From Panax quinquefolius (lineage: Eukaryota > Streptophyta > Magnoliopsida > Apiales > Araliaceae): a DNA stretch of 64,000 nucleotides. Where the stretch lies: positions 81,707,135 to 81,771,134 of the forward strand of contig CM035166.1 of the NCBI GenBank assembly GCA_020205615.1, read 5' to 3'. Under the pieces are notes generated by a model. The model ran no database searches. It was not told the DNA's origin and was given only the letters and a program-made list of their open reading frames with translations. The position numbers were made by a program, and so were the translations under genes. How positions within the stretch are numbered: the stretch's first letter is position 1; every line of letters starts with the position of its first letter. Positions 1-10,897 of this stretch are shown piece by piece.

Positions 1-1198
1 TATATTTTCTAAATATATTCTCTTATGATGTTTATAGCATATCCAATAGGAGAACCTTATACTTCAAACTAGATTGTGTATGAATGGTGATTAACGAGAC
101 ACATGTGATTAGGTTATGTGAAGGTTAATTGCTAGCGTTAATTGTAGCAGGCTTATCAGGCAAGTTTCCTAACCCTAATTTCTTTTGGGTATTTATTAAA
201 ACCTTACTAAAATTATCGCAGTAAGGGTAAGTATCGGACTTGTGTTAGTTATTTATTCGTGAAAGTTTCTTCGTTGAAAGGTCATACAAACTTCAATTAT
301 CTTGCAAGCTTATCGATGATTATTCAGTATTTATTTTAACTGCCATATGTTTAAATTTCATTTCATTATGGAACTGTTCTAAGTATGTTCCTGGCCTTTG
401 TTTCCGGCTAGTTATTATTGATGGAAAAAGTGATTTGAAACAAATCTTTCGAAGCTATTAAATGTTTACCAATCCAAATTGCTTTGGTGCGGTCTCACAT
501 GATTACTAAGATGAACAACCCGAATAATCGGGAAAATAGATGTCGGACAAATAGTCCCATTTCGCTTATGCAGCTTAAAACTTTATACTTGTGCACAACG
601 TAGGGTACAATAGGCTGATCACCTGGCGTACTTGCAGAGACCGTTTACAGTCTATTGGATTGTTAAACCGTCTGATGATTTTTGATGAATAAAAATATGT
701 TCAGGGTATTTTACACCCCTTAGTATGATATTGAAAATTCTTAAATTTCCATTCTTGATGTTCCTATTTAACACTTGACAATCATTTCAACTCTTGAGGT
801 TTAGCTATTCAACTGCTTTCACTCTCGATGTATGTTTTCAAATTTCGTATATACTTCTTTGGGCAATTCGTGCTCATTCTTGCTTAAACCTTTCGAGTTA
901 AGGGTGAGAAGGGTGAGGGTTAAAGGCAAGGACAAGGAAAGTCCAAGATGAAGTGATGCTAATGGTTATGTAATAAGTTAATTATTTCTGCATATGTGTA
1001 ATGTAGCGATAAACGCTAAGACTAAGTTCCAGTATGTTTTAAGGTTGTAAAGACTTGGGATGTTATTTTGACTATTTATGTAATGGGTAATATAATATTA
1101 TTATTATAGTTAAATTTTACTTAGATAGATGATGTTGTATGTTGTATCGTGAGCATCAATTCTTGTAATCGATGTTACACGGATTTGGGGGCGTCACA
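1..1198 (+). repeat. 5' LTR of element A (right-hand part)
   Basis: It matches the last 1.2 kb of the 3' LTR (8908-10112) almost base for base, apart from small scattered indels and substitutions. It ends in GGGGGCGTCACA, the same end as the 3' LTR, and is followed two bases later by the primer-binding site. The rest of this LTR lies left of the window. Confidence 0.93.
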
Positions 1199-1201
1199 GG
1201 T

Positions 1202-1213
1202 TGGTATCAAAGC
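1202..1213 (+). other. Primer-binding site of element A
   Basis: TGGTATCAAAGC begins 3 bases after the LTR end. It differs by one base from the common plant PBS TGGTATCAGAGC, which pairs with the 3' end of initiator-Met tRNA and primes minus-strand cDNA synthesis. Confidence 0.88.
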
Positions 1214-1388
1214 TTTAGGCTATAAACCTTAGGTGGGGAACCTTGGGCTATAACCTTAGAGAGAGTTAGTGGAGATGATAGGGAGATGAACTCACATAGA
1301 GTTCTAAGTGTAGTGACAAATCTATTTTTCTAAAAACAAAATCAATATCTATTTTTCTAATCGAGTTGATTTGTGTTTTGATTATAGG

Positions 1389-2090
1389 ATGCCAGGAGAA
1401 GAGAAAGTTAGAGATATTCGTGTAGTAAGTGAGCAGTTAGTGGCAGCTGTACCTGATCCTATAGCTGAGGCAACAGCTGAGTCAGACCCGAAGGAGTATC
1501 CGGAAGAGGAAGAGGAGCCCGAGGAGGACTCCGAGGAGGTACCTGAAGACACTATGCTGGATGAGTTGATGGACAGGATCGTCGAACTGGACGACAAGGT
1601 CCACGAGTTAGAGGAGCTGTATCAGGGGGAACAACAAGCTGCAGCTTTGCTGGGAGCATTGGTGGACCACCTGGTAATTAGGAATGGGGATCTGGCTGAC
1701 AAGCTGCGGGTTGAAGGCCAGAAGTCGGTTAGGCTGAAGGATGAGAGGGATGCTATCAGAACCCACTTGGGACATACCATTAATGGGTTGGAGTCGAGGA
1801 TTCAGAGTCTCCAACTTGACAAGCAGATTATTACCACTTTCTGGGGAGATGAGAGAAGAGACCGTGTTAGGGCTGAGAAGCTAACCGGAGAGTTGGAGGG
1901 AGAAGTTAGAGACAAGAAGGTTAAGATAGACAAGATGAAATACGTGTTTAAGTCGGCACATGGAAGGTTCCAGCATAGGGTGCGTCACTTTCCACGTGTG
2001 GAGCGTCGGTCTGGCCGTGTTATAAGCCGAGAGCTGGTGAAAGAGATAGCATATGAGGAGCATGAGGACGCCATTAGGCGGGGTCTTTAG
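1389..2090 (+). CDS. Acidic coiled-coil ORF upstream of gag (element A)
   Basis: An intact 233-codon ORF lies between the PBS and gag. I chose the ATG at 1389 (MPGEEKV...); the frame is open further left to 1371 only through a TTG. The N-terminal 60 residues are very acidic, with runs of E and D near residues 35-55. Residues about 60-190 show heptad-like leucine/charged patterns typical of coiled coils, and the C-terminus is basic (RVRHF, RRSGR). It has no gag or pol motif that I recognise. It is one of the few unbroken frames in element A, whose gag and pol are riddled with stops. A degraded counterpart occurs at the same place in element D. Function is unknown; an accessory structural protein or gag partner is a guess. 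A 3' splice-acceptor-like TTATAG lies just before the ATG. Confidence 0.7.
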   Translation: MPGEEKVRDIRVVSEQLVAAVPDPIAEATAESDPKEYPEEEEEPEEDSEEVPEDTMLDELMDRIVELDDKVHELEELYQGEQQAAALLGALVDHLVIRNGDLADKLRVEGQKSVRLKDERDAIRTHLGHTINGLESRIQSLQLDKQIITTFWGDERRDRVRAEKLTGELEGEVRDKKVKIDKMKYVFKSAHGRFQHRVRHFPRVERRSGRVISRELVKEIAYEEHEDAIRRGL

Positions 2091-2352
2091 TTATTATGAT
2101 AAACTTTTTCCTAGTAGCAAATAAATTGCTTACCTATGTAATAAAAAGCTTGGTTTTTGTTTTTACCAAGTGATTGATGCCACGTGATGTAAATGGCGTA
2201 ATGCCATAAGACGATGAAATACTTTGAGTATTATGTTTATAAATAAATATGTTTTTATTTAAGTATAGATGTGATGGTTCAGTTTTTACAAATTCTATAT
2301 GCTGTAGAGTAAGTTATGAGATAATAATATTAAGTTCATTTTGAACAGATAG
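2091..2352 (+). other. AT-rich spacer between pre-gag ORF and gag
   Basis: No ORF here. It is AT-rich and ends in a pyrimidine/T-rich stretch with TTTGAACAG a few bases before the gag ATG, which resembles a plant 3' splice site. The gag start of element D has a similar TTTTTATCAG just upstream. Splicing is an inference only. Confidence 0.4.
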
Positions 2353-3425
2353 ATGGCTAGAGTAAGACGTCGCCAAGCACTCGAGGGGTCAAACGGTAAT
2401 GCTGGGGATCCACCGAACCCTATGCAGCAGTTTGTAGACATGTTAGTGGGGGCACTTCAAAATCGAACCCCGAATGTCAACAACCCTCCAGTGGCCCTAG
2501 TGGCACACTTTAAAGACTTCAAAAGCGCGGGACCACCTGAGTTCAAAGGAACTAAGGAACCCATCGAAGCCCAGACTTGGGTTAAGGAAATAGAAAAGGC
2601 GTTCGCTATCGCCCGAGTAGGAGACGACCAGAAAACTATCTTCGCCACGTATATGCTGAAAGGTGAAGCCAACTACTGGTGGGAGGCAAATCAGACCCGA
2701 GTTGGAGAAGGTGTGATACCTTGGGAAGGGTTCAAGAAAATCTTTTTCGAGAACTATTTTCCTATTAGTATGCAGAGTCGCATGGAGATGCGATTCTGAG
2801 TCGAAACAAGAAGATATGATTGATCAAGCACTACTACGCAAAGTTTAATGAGTGGTGAGGTTCGCACCTCCTCAGTCGATTAACCGAGGAGAGAAGACGA
2901 GGAGGTTTGAGCAAGGCCTCAAACCATGGCTATCTAATGAGACTTTCGGTGGTCGCAGACGAGCAGCCATGACTCTCCGGAGAAAGCTATAATCACCGAG
3001 GCGGAAGTAAAGCCCTAATGAAGTTCAACAAGGAGAAAAAAGAAGAAGATGAAGGAGGAAAGCGGAGAAGAAAAAGAAAGAAGAAGTGCGGTGCAAATAA
3101 GAGGAAGTGGAACAGCAACAACAATAACAACAACAATAATAATTTCAACTGGGGAAATCCTGGGGGCAAATCAGGGGAAGCAAAGAAGAGGACTGAGGCA
3201 TGCAAGGAGTGTGGAAGGAATCACTCAGGGGCATGTCTAAAGGGGAAGAATGTCTGTTTCAATTGGGGGACGGGGAGGGCACATCTCTTCCATTTGCTCG
3301 CCGCCGCATCAAGAGAAATGGATGTTTCAAGCTGTGGATCATTAGATCATCAAAGAGGAGCGCCCAAAGAAGAACTTCGGCAGGAGGAAATGGAGGGAGG
3401 GGACCAAGCAGTGGAACTCTCATAA
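2353..3425 (+). pseudogene. gag: gag (capsid-nucleocapsid) of element A, broken
   Basis: Gag forms the virus-like particle and packages the RNA. The start ATG at 2353 gives MARVRRRQALEG and a capsid domain with motifs typical of plant gypsy gag (PPEFKGTKEPIEAQTWVKEI, GEANYWWEA, WEGFKKIFFENYFP). The first frame stops at 2797-2799 just after MEMRF. Homology continues in shifted frames through about 2800-3010. A third frame (3018-3425) carries a lysine-rich linker, an asparagine run encoded by AAC/AAT repeats near 3112-3142, and a zinc-knuckle remnant (CKECGRNH... then CFNWGTGRAH, where the second Cys is Trp). At least two frameshifts separate it from the protease frame. Confidence 0.85.
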
Positions 3426-3455
3426 TTGGTGGACCACCAACTCAAAATCGACCAA

Positions 3456-3910
3456 CATCAAGGACTTTCAACATGACGGTTCAGGATGCAGTTGCATCCA
3501 GGGACGTGGTTTCAGGTATCATTCCGATCAATGATATATCTGCTTACATATTATTTGATTCGGGTGCTACTTGTTCCTTCGTTTCGTATGAATTTTCCCA
3601 ACGATTAAACTTACCTCAGGAAAAATTAGAATATCCTATGAACATAGAAGTTGCTAATAAGGAAGTCATTCCCGTTAACCATGTCTATAGGAATTGCGTT
3701 GTAGATATCAGGGGATATAAGTTACCTATGGAATTAATCCCAATTCAATTAGGAGAATTTGATGTAATTCTAGGGATGGATTGGTTATTTAACCATGGAG
3801 CGATGATAGATTGCCAGAAAAAGTGTATAAACCTTAAGACTCCTGAGCAGTCTAAAGTAGTGTTCTATGGGAGTAGGTCACAAGAGACACTCGAAGTTTG
3901 TCGGCGATGA
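3456..3910 (+). pseudogene. Retroviral-type aspartic protease of element A
   Basis: The frame is open to a stop at 3908-3910. It contains the active-site motif LFDSGATCSFVS (DSGAT codons 3557-3571) and the C-terminal flap/hydrophobic motif DVILGMDWL near 3760-3786, the normal layout of plant gypsy protease, which cleaves the Gag-Pol polyprotein. The domain looks intact as a protein. It is cut off from gag by frameshifts and from RT by a stop and about 100 bases in other frames, so it could not be made as part of a full polyprotein. Confidence 0.85.
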
Positions 3911-4011
3911 TGATGCAAGCGAGGAAGTTACTAAAAAGGATGTGTAGGTTATTTGGCCCATATCGTTGATACTCGAGAAAGTAGGGTTAGAAATGGGACA
4001 AATACCGAAGA

Positions 4012-4811
4012 GTGAATGAATTTCGGATGTATTCCGGGAAGAATTGCGGGTCTTCCAGGGAGAGAGAGGTCGAATTCGTTATAGATTTAGTACCGGGAAC
4101 GACACCGATTTCGAAAGCCCCGTACAGAATGGCACCGGCAGAGATGAAGGAGCTGATGGTACCATTGCAGGAATTATTGGATAGGAAGTATATTCAACCG
4201 AGTGTGTCTCCTTGGGGAACACCAGTGTTGTTTGTAAAAAAAAGGACGGGTCGATGAGACTATGCATCGATTATCGAGAGATGAACAAGGTGACGATCAA
4301 GAACAAGTACCCGTTACCTAGGATAGATGACCTGTTTGATCAGTTGAAGGGAGAGAAATATTTTTCCAAAATCGATTTGAAGATGGGGTATCACCAGTTG
4401 AAGGTGAGAAAGGAGGATGTACCTAAGACAGCGTTCAGAACTCGTTACGGTCACTACGAGTTTCTGGTAATGTCGTTCGGGTTAACAAATGTGCCAGCAT
4501 CGTTTATGGACATGATGAATCAGGTATTCAAACAGTATTTAGATAAATTCATAGTTGTGTTCATAGATGATATCCTAATCTATTCCAAGACTCAGGAAGA
4601 TCATGCTGAACATTTAAGGATGGTATTGGAGGCGTTGAGAAGGGATAAATTATACGCAAAATTTTTGAAGTGCGAGTTCTGGTTGGAGAAGGTTCAGTTT
4701 CTAGGTCACGTAATCGATAAGGACGGAATCTCCGTGGATCCAGCAAAGGTGGAAGCGGTATAGAATTGGGAGCAACCAAGAACACCGACGGAAGTAAGAA
4801 GTTTCTTAGGA
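4012..4811 (+). pseudogene. pol: Reverse transcriptase of element A
   Basis: RT copies element RNA into cDNA. The fingers region ([27 protein letters not shown]) runs into a run of eight A at 4236-4243, where the frame shifts by one. One more A would restore the family sequence [17 protein letters not shown]. The next frame carries [44 protein letters not shown] and the catalytic VFIDDILIY (FIDD codons 4560-4571). It ends at a TAG at 4761-4763, where relatives usually have Gln (CAG), consistent with C-to-T decay of a methylated site. Confidence 0.92.
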
Positions 4812-5642
4812 TTGGCGGGCTACTACAGACGGTTCATTCAAGATTTTTCGAAGATAGCAGGAACATTGACGAATTTAACGAAGAAGTCGGTGAAGTTTGT
4901 CTGGACTGAGAAGTGTGAAGAGAGTTTTCGAGAACTCAAGAAGAGATTGAGTGAGGCACCGATGTTGTCGTTACCAGACGATACAGGTGACTTCGTGATT
5001 TTCAGTGATGCGTCACACAAGGGACTTGGCTATGTGCTTATTCAACATGGTAAAGCCATTGCATACGCATCGCGCCAGTTGAAAGATTATGAGAAGGGAT
5101 ATCCTACCCATGACCTGGAATTGGCAGCTGTAGTATTTGCCCTCAAGATTTGGAGGCACTATTTATATGGTGTGAAGTGTGAAATATACACGGACCATAA
5201 AAGTCTGAAGTATATTTTCACACAAAAGGAGTTAAATATGAGGCAGCGGAGATGGTTGGAGCTAATAAAGGATTACGATTGTGATATTTTGTATCATCCG
5301 GGGAAAGCGAACGTGGTAGCGGATGCGTTAAGCAGAAAGGGCAGTGGTAGATTGGCAATGCTAACAGCTCAGGAGGAGTTAATCAAGGAGATGGCCAGTT
5401 TGGAGCTAGAGATAAAGAGGCCGAGAGAGCCAGATGGGAAATTGTTCGTAGTGGAGGTTCGTCCGACTCTATTGGACAAGATCAAGGAAGCACAAGGCGG
5501 TAATGAAGAATGTGAGAAAATGAAGAAAAGAATTTTCGACGGAGATAAGCTTAAATTTAGCATGGGTGGTGATGGTCTATTAAAATTTGAGGAGAGAATT
5601 TGGGTGCCAGCAGTATCTGAGTTAAAGGTAGAAATCTTGTAG
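4812..5642 (+). pseudogene. pol: RNase H and connection region of element A
   Basis: Same frame as the end of RT. It opens with the RT thumb ([14 protein letters not shown]), then RNase H, which removes the RNA strand from the cDNA hybrid: [13 protein letters not shown] (first Asp), [19 protein letters not shown] (Glu), [11 protein letters not shown] (Asp) and [11 protein letters not shown] (last Asp). All four acidic catalytic positions are present. The following 90 residues link to integrase. The frame ends at a TAG at 5640-5642 before the integrase zinc finger. Confidence 0.92.
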
Positions 5643-6719
5643 GAAGCTCATAGTTCAAGTTACTCAATCCACCTGGGGAGCACAAAAATGTATCAGGATC
5701 TTCGTCAACATTATTGGTGGCCCAATATGAAAAGAGAAGTCGCAGAGTGCATCAGCAAGTGTTTAACGTGCCAGCGGGTCAAGGCGGAACATCAGAAACT
5801 GAGCGGGTTACTTCAACCGTTAGAAATTCCGGAATGGAAGTGGGAGCATATCACGATGGATTTTGTGGTAGGACTTCCAACTACGCAGAAGGGTTACGAT
5901 GCAGTGTGGGTGATCGTCGACCGATTGACCAAGTCAGCGCATTTCTTGCCAATCAAGATCAGATATACCTTGGATTAGTTGGCAAAGCTTTATATCAAAG
6001 AGATCGTTTCCAGGCATGGTGTACCAGTATCAATTGTGTCAGATCGCGATCCGCGGTTCACAGCGAATTTCTGGAGAAGTTTTCAAGATCGCATGGGAAC
6101 GCAACTGAGGTTGAGCACCGCGTATCATCCTCAAACAGATGGGCCGAGCGAGAGAACTATTCAAACGTTAGAAGACATGCTGAGAGCATGAGTGATGGAT
6201 TTCAAAGGGAGATAGGATGACCACCTACCGTTGGTGGAATTTGCATACAACAACAGCTACCATGCGAGCATCAGGATGCCACCTTATGAAGTTTTATATG
6301 GAAGGAAATGCAGAACGCCATTGTGCTGGGATGAAGTAGGAGAACATCAACTACTAGGGCCAGAAGTGGTACAGCAGACTGCGGATGTGATCAAAACTAT
6401 TCGAGTGAGGCTAGTGGCGGCTCAGGATCGATCGAAGAAATATGTTGATCAACACCGACAACAACGAGACTTCGACGTCGGCACTTATGTGTTTTTGAAA
6501 GTGTCACCTTGGAAAGGGAAAATGAGATTTGGGAAGAAGGGAAAACTTAGTCCCAGATTCATAGGACCCTTTGAAGTTCTGAGACGAGTTGGTGAGGTAG
6601 CTTATGAAATAGCTTTACCTCCGGAGCTGGAACATATACACAACGTATTCCACATTTTAGTCTTAAGACCATATAAGCAGAACTACAAGCATGTCATAGA
6701 GTATGAACCGTTTCAGTTC
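5643..6719 (+). pseudogene. pol: Integrase of element A
   Basis: Integrase joins the cDNA into chromosomal DNA. The HHCC zinc-binding domain is visible ([32 protein letters not shown]), then the DD35E core: MDFVVGLP (first Asp), VSDRDPRF (second Asp) and [11 protein letters not shown] (Glu). In-frame stops occur near 5976 (after YTLD), 6189 (after MLRA) and 6213 (a TAG where relatives have Trp). They split the gene into pieces of 96, 70 and 221 codons, all in one frame. The C-terminal domain with GKLSPRFIGPFEVL and HNVFHILVLRPY follows. Confidence 0.92.
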
Positions 6720-6896
6720 GAAAAAGACTTAACTTACGAAGAGGTTCCAGTGCAGATAATTGATAGAAAAGAACAAGTGTTAAGAAATAAAATAATACCT
6801 TCTGTTAAGGTAGTATGGAGGAATCACAACGCCGAGGAGGCTACGTGGGAACTCGAGGAGAAAATGATGAAAAACTACCCTAATCTGTTTGTTTGA
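6720..6896 (+). pseudogene. Chromodomain at the integrase C-terminus (element A)
   Basis: The last about 55 codons of pol (LTYEEVPVQII, KVVWRNHNAEEATWELEEKM) match the chromodomain pattern of Tekay/Del chromoviruses. Known role in the family: binding modified histone tails and steering insertion into heterochromatin. The frame is intact to its stop at 6894-6896, but upstream pol stops mean it would not be translated as a fusion. Confidence 0.85.
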
Positions 6897-6927
6897 TGTG
6901 TAATGATTCTGGGGACGGAATCCTTAT

Positions 6928-6940
6928 AAGGGAGGGTGAA
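6928..6940 (+). other. Polypurine tract of element A
   Basis: AAGGGAGGGTGAA lies directly against the 3' LTR start, the place where plus-strand cDNA priming occurs. Confidence 0.8.
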
Positions 6941-9900
6941 TGTAATATCCGAGATTTCTATGTAATCTAACAATTTCAATAAACAAACTTATGTGAAATT
7001 CTTATGTGACAATTATTCATAAATGAATTATTTAATTTCATTATATGTTATGTGATAAGATGTATTGGAATGGTTGGTATAGTTGAGTCAACTATTCAAT
7101 TTGGATAAGTATGAAATTAATTCTAATTAATTTCGTGGGATGACTTTAAAACATGACTTTGAGTTCGGAGCAGAATTTAATGACGCGGACAGCGTATTTG
7201 AGTCCGGAATGTTGAAATTAGTCAGGATAGACTGTAACCACGAAAATGCGTCACGGTTGACTTTTTGGTCAAAGTCAACCGGTTGACTTTTTCGGGGAAA
7301 AAGTCAACTACGAATTTTGAAGTTGATTTTGATGAAACAGATAGTTCCATGACGTCTGGGACGTCGACTTTAGTAGGAATCGGTATAAGTATCGAACACG
7401 TGTAGCTACGGAGGGCAAAACGGTCAAAATCGGTATTTAAATTATTAAAATAACATTATAATGCATTTGTTTAATTAGACAGCAGCTGGGGGGGGGGGTC
7501 TTGTGACACATAATATGGGACAAGAAGGGAGAGTATATACGTATATAATAATAAGGAGGAAGAAAGGTGATAACTCCTTAAACATAATAAGCAAACCTTT
7601 TCATGTTCCTAACTCCTCACCCCATAACTAAATTAAAGTATGATGAATATGCTTGTAACTGATGTTTTGAGAGATGAAAAGACTGGAGACATCAGCCCTA
7701 TTAACATATATACATATACACCCAACTCAAACATTTCTTTACTTTGATAAAATACAACTAAGAGAGCAATAATAGAGAAAAGAGAAGAAAATATTGAGAG
7801 TTTGAGAGTGGTTCAAGGTGGGCTACGAATTTTGGAGAATCTTGCAAGCAAGGAGGGTGGTTATCAAGCTCCAATCAAGAGGAATTCGCCAAAGAGGTAA
7901 GCTATAAACCCATTCTCTACGTTCTTCCAAAACTATGAGAGAATATGCATAGGAGACCTTTATAAATGGTTTGTTTTGGAGTATGTGATGTTGTGTAATT
8001 GTGGTCCGATTGTTATGGTGTAATAAGAACATAAGTTCTAGACAAATCATGCCATGTATGCTTTAAAAATCCAAAGAGTTATGCCATGCATGCTAAGTGT
8101 TTGATATTATGACTCTTAGTTGCTAATTTGATCAAAACATAAAAAGTTAGAGGGTTTGATTGTTGTAACATGTGTATATATGTTAGTAAATGTGGTCTGG
8201 ACAGTAGGAATCAAATCCATGCATGCTAGAATCAAAATCATGATTTTCTCAAAAGTTGGGTTAAACTAGTTTGCATGATTTTTCAGGATTTTTGGTCACT
8301 CGAAATCATGCCTTAGATAATCCATTTGTTGCATGTAATAATTTTGTAAAATAGTATGTAGCATTAGGTATAACATGTCCAAATTTCATTCGGATCGAAG
8401 CTATATTGAGTGAGATATGAAAATCGTAAGGTCGCGAAATAAACATGTTAGAAACCGAAAAAAATTGTGAACTGCTGACCCTAAGGACAAATTCGGGGCT
8501 AGCTAAAGTTTCCAGAAAATTTTAGGCTTTTGGGTTATTATAGTACACTGAATAAGATTTCCATATACTCCGGAACGGACTAATTCCGACTTCAGAGCAA
8601 GGAGTTATGACTTTTCAAAGTAGTTGTGTCAAATCTGTCCAACATATTCGGAGCAGTCCCCTTGCACGGATTTTCTGGAATTTTGTGCTCAGAATTTGAA
8701 GATGGTCCATGAACAAAAGTTGTAGCCCCAGAAGTTAGCTTCGTGTGGGCGCAAGAATCGCTCAAAAATGTTTTAAAACGAATTAGTTATGACTATTTTA
8801 GCGAGATATGGTAAAGCTGAGAAAATAAAATAAAATAAAAACTGTTATGTTGGGCATTTTTTAAGTTACATTTTTGAAATTTGCCTATGATGTCTAAAAT
8901 GGGTGGCATATATTTTCTAAATATATTCTCTTATGATGTTTATAGCATATCCAATAGGAGACCCTTATACTTCAAACTAGATTGTGTATGAATGGTGATT
9001 AACGAGACACATGTGATTAGGTTATGTAAAGGTTAATTGCTAGCGTGAATTATAGTAGGCTTATCAGGCAAGTTTCCTAACCCTAATTTCTTTTGGGTAT
9101 TTATTAAATCCTTACTAAAATTATCGCGAGAAGGGTAAGTATTGGACTTGTGTTAGTTATTTATTAGGTGCAAGTTTCTTCGTTGAAAGGTCATACAAAC
9201 TTCAATTATATTGCAAGTTTATCGATGATTATTAGGTTATTATTTTAAGCGCATATATGTTTAAATTTTATTTCATTATCGAATTGTTTCTAAGTATGTT
9301 CGGCCTTTGTTTTTAGGCTAGTTATTATTGATGGAAAAATGATTTGAAACAAATCTTTCGAAGCTATTAAATGTTTACCAATCCAAATTGTTTTAGTGCG
9401 GTCTCACATGATTACTAAGATGAACAACCTTAGAATAATTGGGCAAATAGATGCTTCAGCAAATAGTCTTGTTTCGCTTATGCAACTTAAAACTTAATAC
9501 TTGTGCACAACAACGTAGGTACAAAGTTGATCACCTTGCAGACTTGCTTAGAGAGACCGTTTATGATCTATTGGATTGTTAAACCGTCTCGATGATTTTG
9601 ATGAATGAAAATATGTTCGAGGTATTTTACACCCCTTAGTATGATATTAAAAATTCTTAAATTTCCATTCTTGATGTTCCTATTTAACACTTGACAATCA
9701 TTTCAACCGTTAAGGTTTAGCTATTCAACTGCTTTCACTCACGATGTATGTTTTAAATTTCTATATATACTTCTTTGGGTAATTCGTGCTCATTCTTGCT
9801 TAAACCTTTCAGTTAAGGGTGAGAATTTGAGGGTTGAGCAAGGACAAGGGAAGTCCAAGATGAAGTGATGCTCTTGGTTATGTAATAAGTTAATTATTTT

Positions 9901-10112
9901 TCAATATATGTGTAATGTAGCGATAAACGCTAAGACTAAGTTCCAGTATGTTTTAAGGTTGTAAAGACTTGGGATGTTATTTCGACTATTTATGTAATGG
10001 GTAATATAATATTATTATTATTGTTAAAGTTTACTTATATAGATGATGTTGTATGTTGTATCGTGAGCATCAAGTCCTGTAATCGATGCTACACGGATTT
10101 GGGGGCGTCACA
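6941..10112 (+). repeat. 3' LTR of element A (3,172 bp)
   Basis: Starts TGTAATATCCGAG after the polypurine tract and ends GGGGGCGTCACA. Its last 1.2 kb repeats 1-1198. No coding sequence; short ORFs inside (for example minus 7823-8050) have no family features. It contains a ten-G run near 7490, TA-rich stretches near 7534 and 7710 that could hold the promoter, and a cluster of GTTGAC/GTCAAC inverted repeats at 7256-7305. Confidence 0.93.
7256..7305. repeat. Paired hairpins of TTGACTTT/AAAGTCAA in the LTR U3
   Basis: Two adjacent inverted repeats: GGTTGACTTT...AAAGTCAACC with a short TTGGTC loop, then GTTGACTTTTTC...GAAAAAGTCAAC. TTGAC is the core of the plant W-box bound by WRKY transcription factors, so these could be stress-response elements, but that role is only inferred. 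Confidence 0.6.
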
Positions 10113-10897
10113 GTAAACAGTTTTCTTCCTTCTTAAACATAATTAGCATATAATTCTTGTATAAACACTAGTTCTAATCATCACAATTATATACAATCAC
10201 CAGAAACAAGTTGTATAACAACAATTCCAAAAAATTGAATCCACAGAACATGGAAATTTTATGCCGTAAAACATATATGTGGTGTGTGTATCTATATATA
10301 TATATAATATTAAGGTTATGTAAAAATACCTTCAATTGCTCGAACAATCCTTGCTAAACAACAATAATCGCTTGAAAACTCAGAAATTTCTCTCAATCTC
10401 TCTCTAGCCTGTCTCAAATTCTCTAATAACTCTTTTCTTTTCTTAGTATCAGTACAGGCCAACTCTTAGTTAACCGTAAAACAAATAACTGACAGGGACA
10501 TAATACGTATACTTAATATAACAGTTACAAAGTAATAAACGTATATCAGTTATAAATATATTTTATATTATTTGATTTATTGTAATAAAATTTAAAAATT
10601 CAAAAGCCATAAAGGGTTTGTTTGGCAAAAACTGTTTAGAATAAAGACTTAATATTTTAAGCCTTGTTTGGGTAAATTCATTTAATTTATTTTAATAAAT
10701 CATTACACTATATTTTTAATCACATATTATTTATTTGGATTTCACTATCCAACCTTAATCAAATAAACTAATTACACATACTATATTTTAAATTAATTTT
10801 CCACTTAAACAATTATCATAAAATTATAATGGAAATTATAATTTTACTTAATAAATTCACATACCATCTTAATTATTAAGTTAAAGCAATAATATAT
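10113..10897. other. AT-rich spacer between elements A and B
   Basis: No gene that I can support. It holds a short TA repeat near 10292-10306 and long AT-rich stretches from 10550. Read on the minus strand, 10464 to 10330 is an open stretch of about 45 codons (with ENLRQARERLREISEF) bounded by possible AG and GT splice signals, which is too weak to call an exon. With element B removed this spacer joins 29484-29648, which ends in GGATTGTTACAG; on the minus strand that reads TGTAACAATCC, like the start of an LTR. The whole could therefore be an old minus-strand solo LTR. Confidence 0.4.

Larger units (their letters stand above)
1..10112 (+). mobile_element. Element A: Tekay/Del-like Ty3/gypsy retrotransposon (5' end outside window)
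   Basis: Parts in order: end of the 5' LTR, primer-binding site, coiled-coil ORF, gag, protease, RT, RNase H, integrase, chromodomain, polypurine tract, full 3' LTR. The order RT-RNase H-integrase makes it Ty3/gypsy. A chromodomain fused to the integrase end together with very long LTRs fits the Tekay/Del branch of chromoviruses (lineage inferred from memory of the family, not from a tree). The coding region has several stops and frameshifts, so this copy is not autonomous as read. The left target duplication is outside the window; the five bases after the 3' LTR are GTAAA. Confidence 0.93.

Noticed and set aside
1382..1597. Serine-rich minus-strand ORF
   Set aside because: Reverse complement of the acidic Glu/Asp codons of the pre-gag ORF; no independent signal.
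2993..3205. Leucine/phenylalanine-rich minus ORF
   Set aside because: Reverse complement of the lysine- and asparagine-rich gag linker.
7480..7500. Ten-G run as a possible G-quadruplex
   Set aside because: A single G-run without neighbouring G-tracts; length may also be a sequencing artefact.
10330..10464. Possible host-gene exon on the minus strand
   Set aside because: About 45 open codons with plausible AG and GT borders, but no flanking exons, no recognisable protein and an AT-rich, possibly LTR-derived setting.
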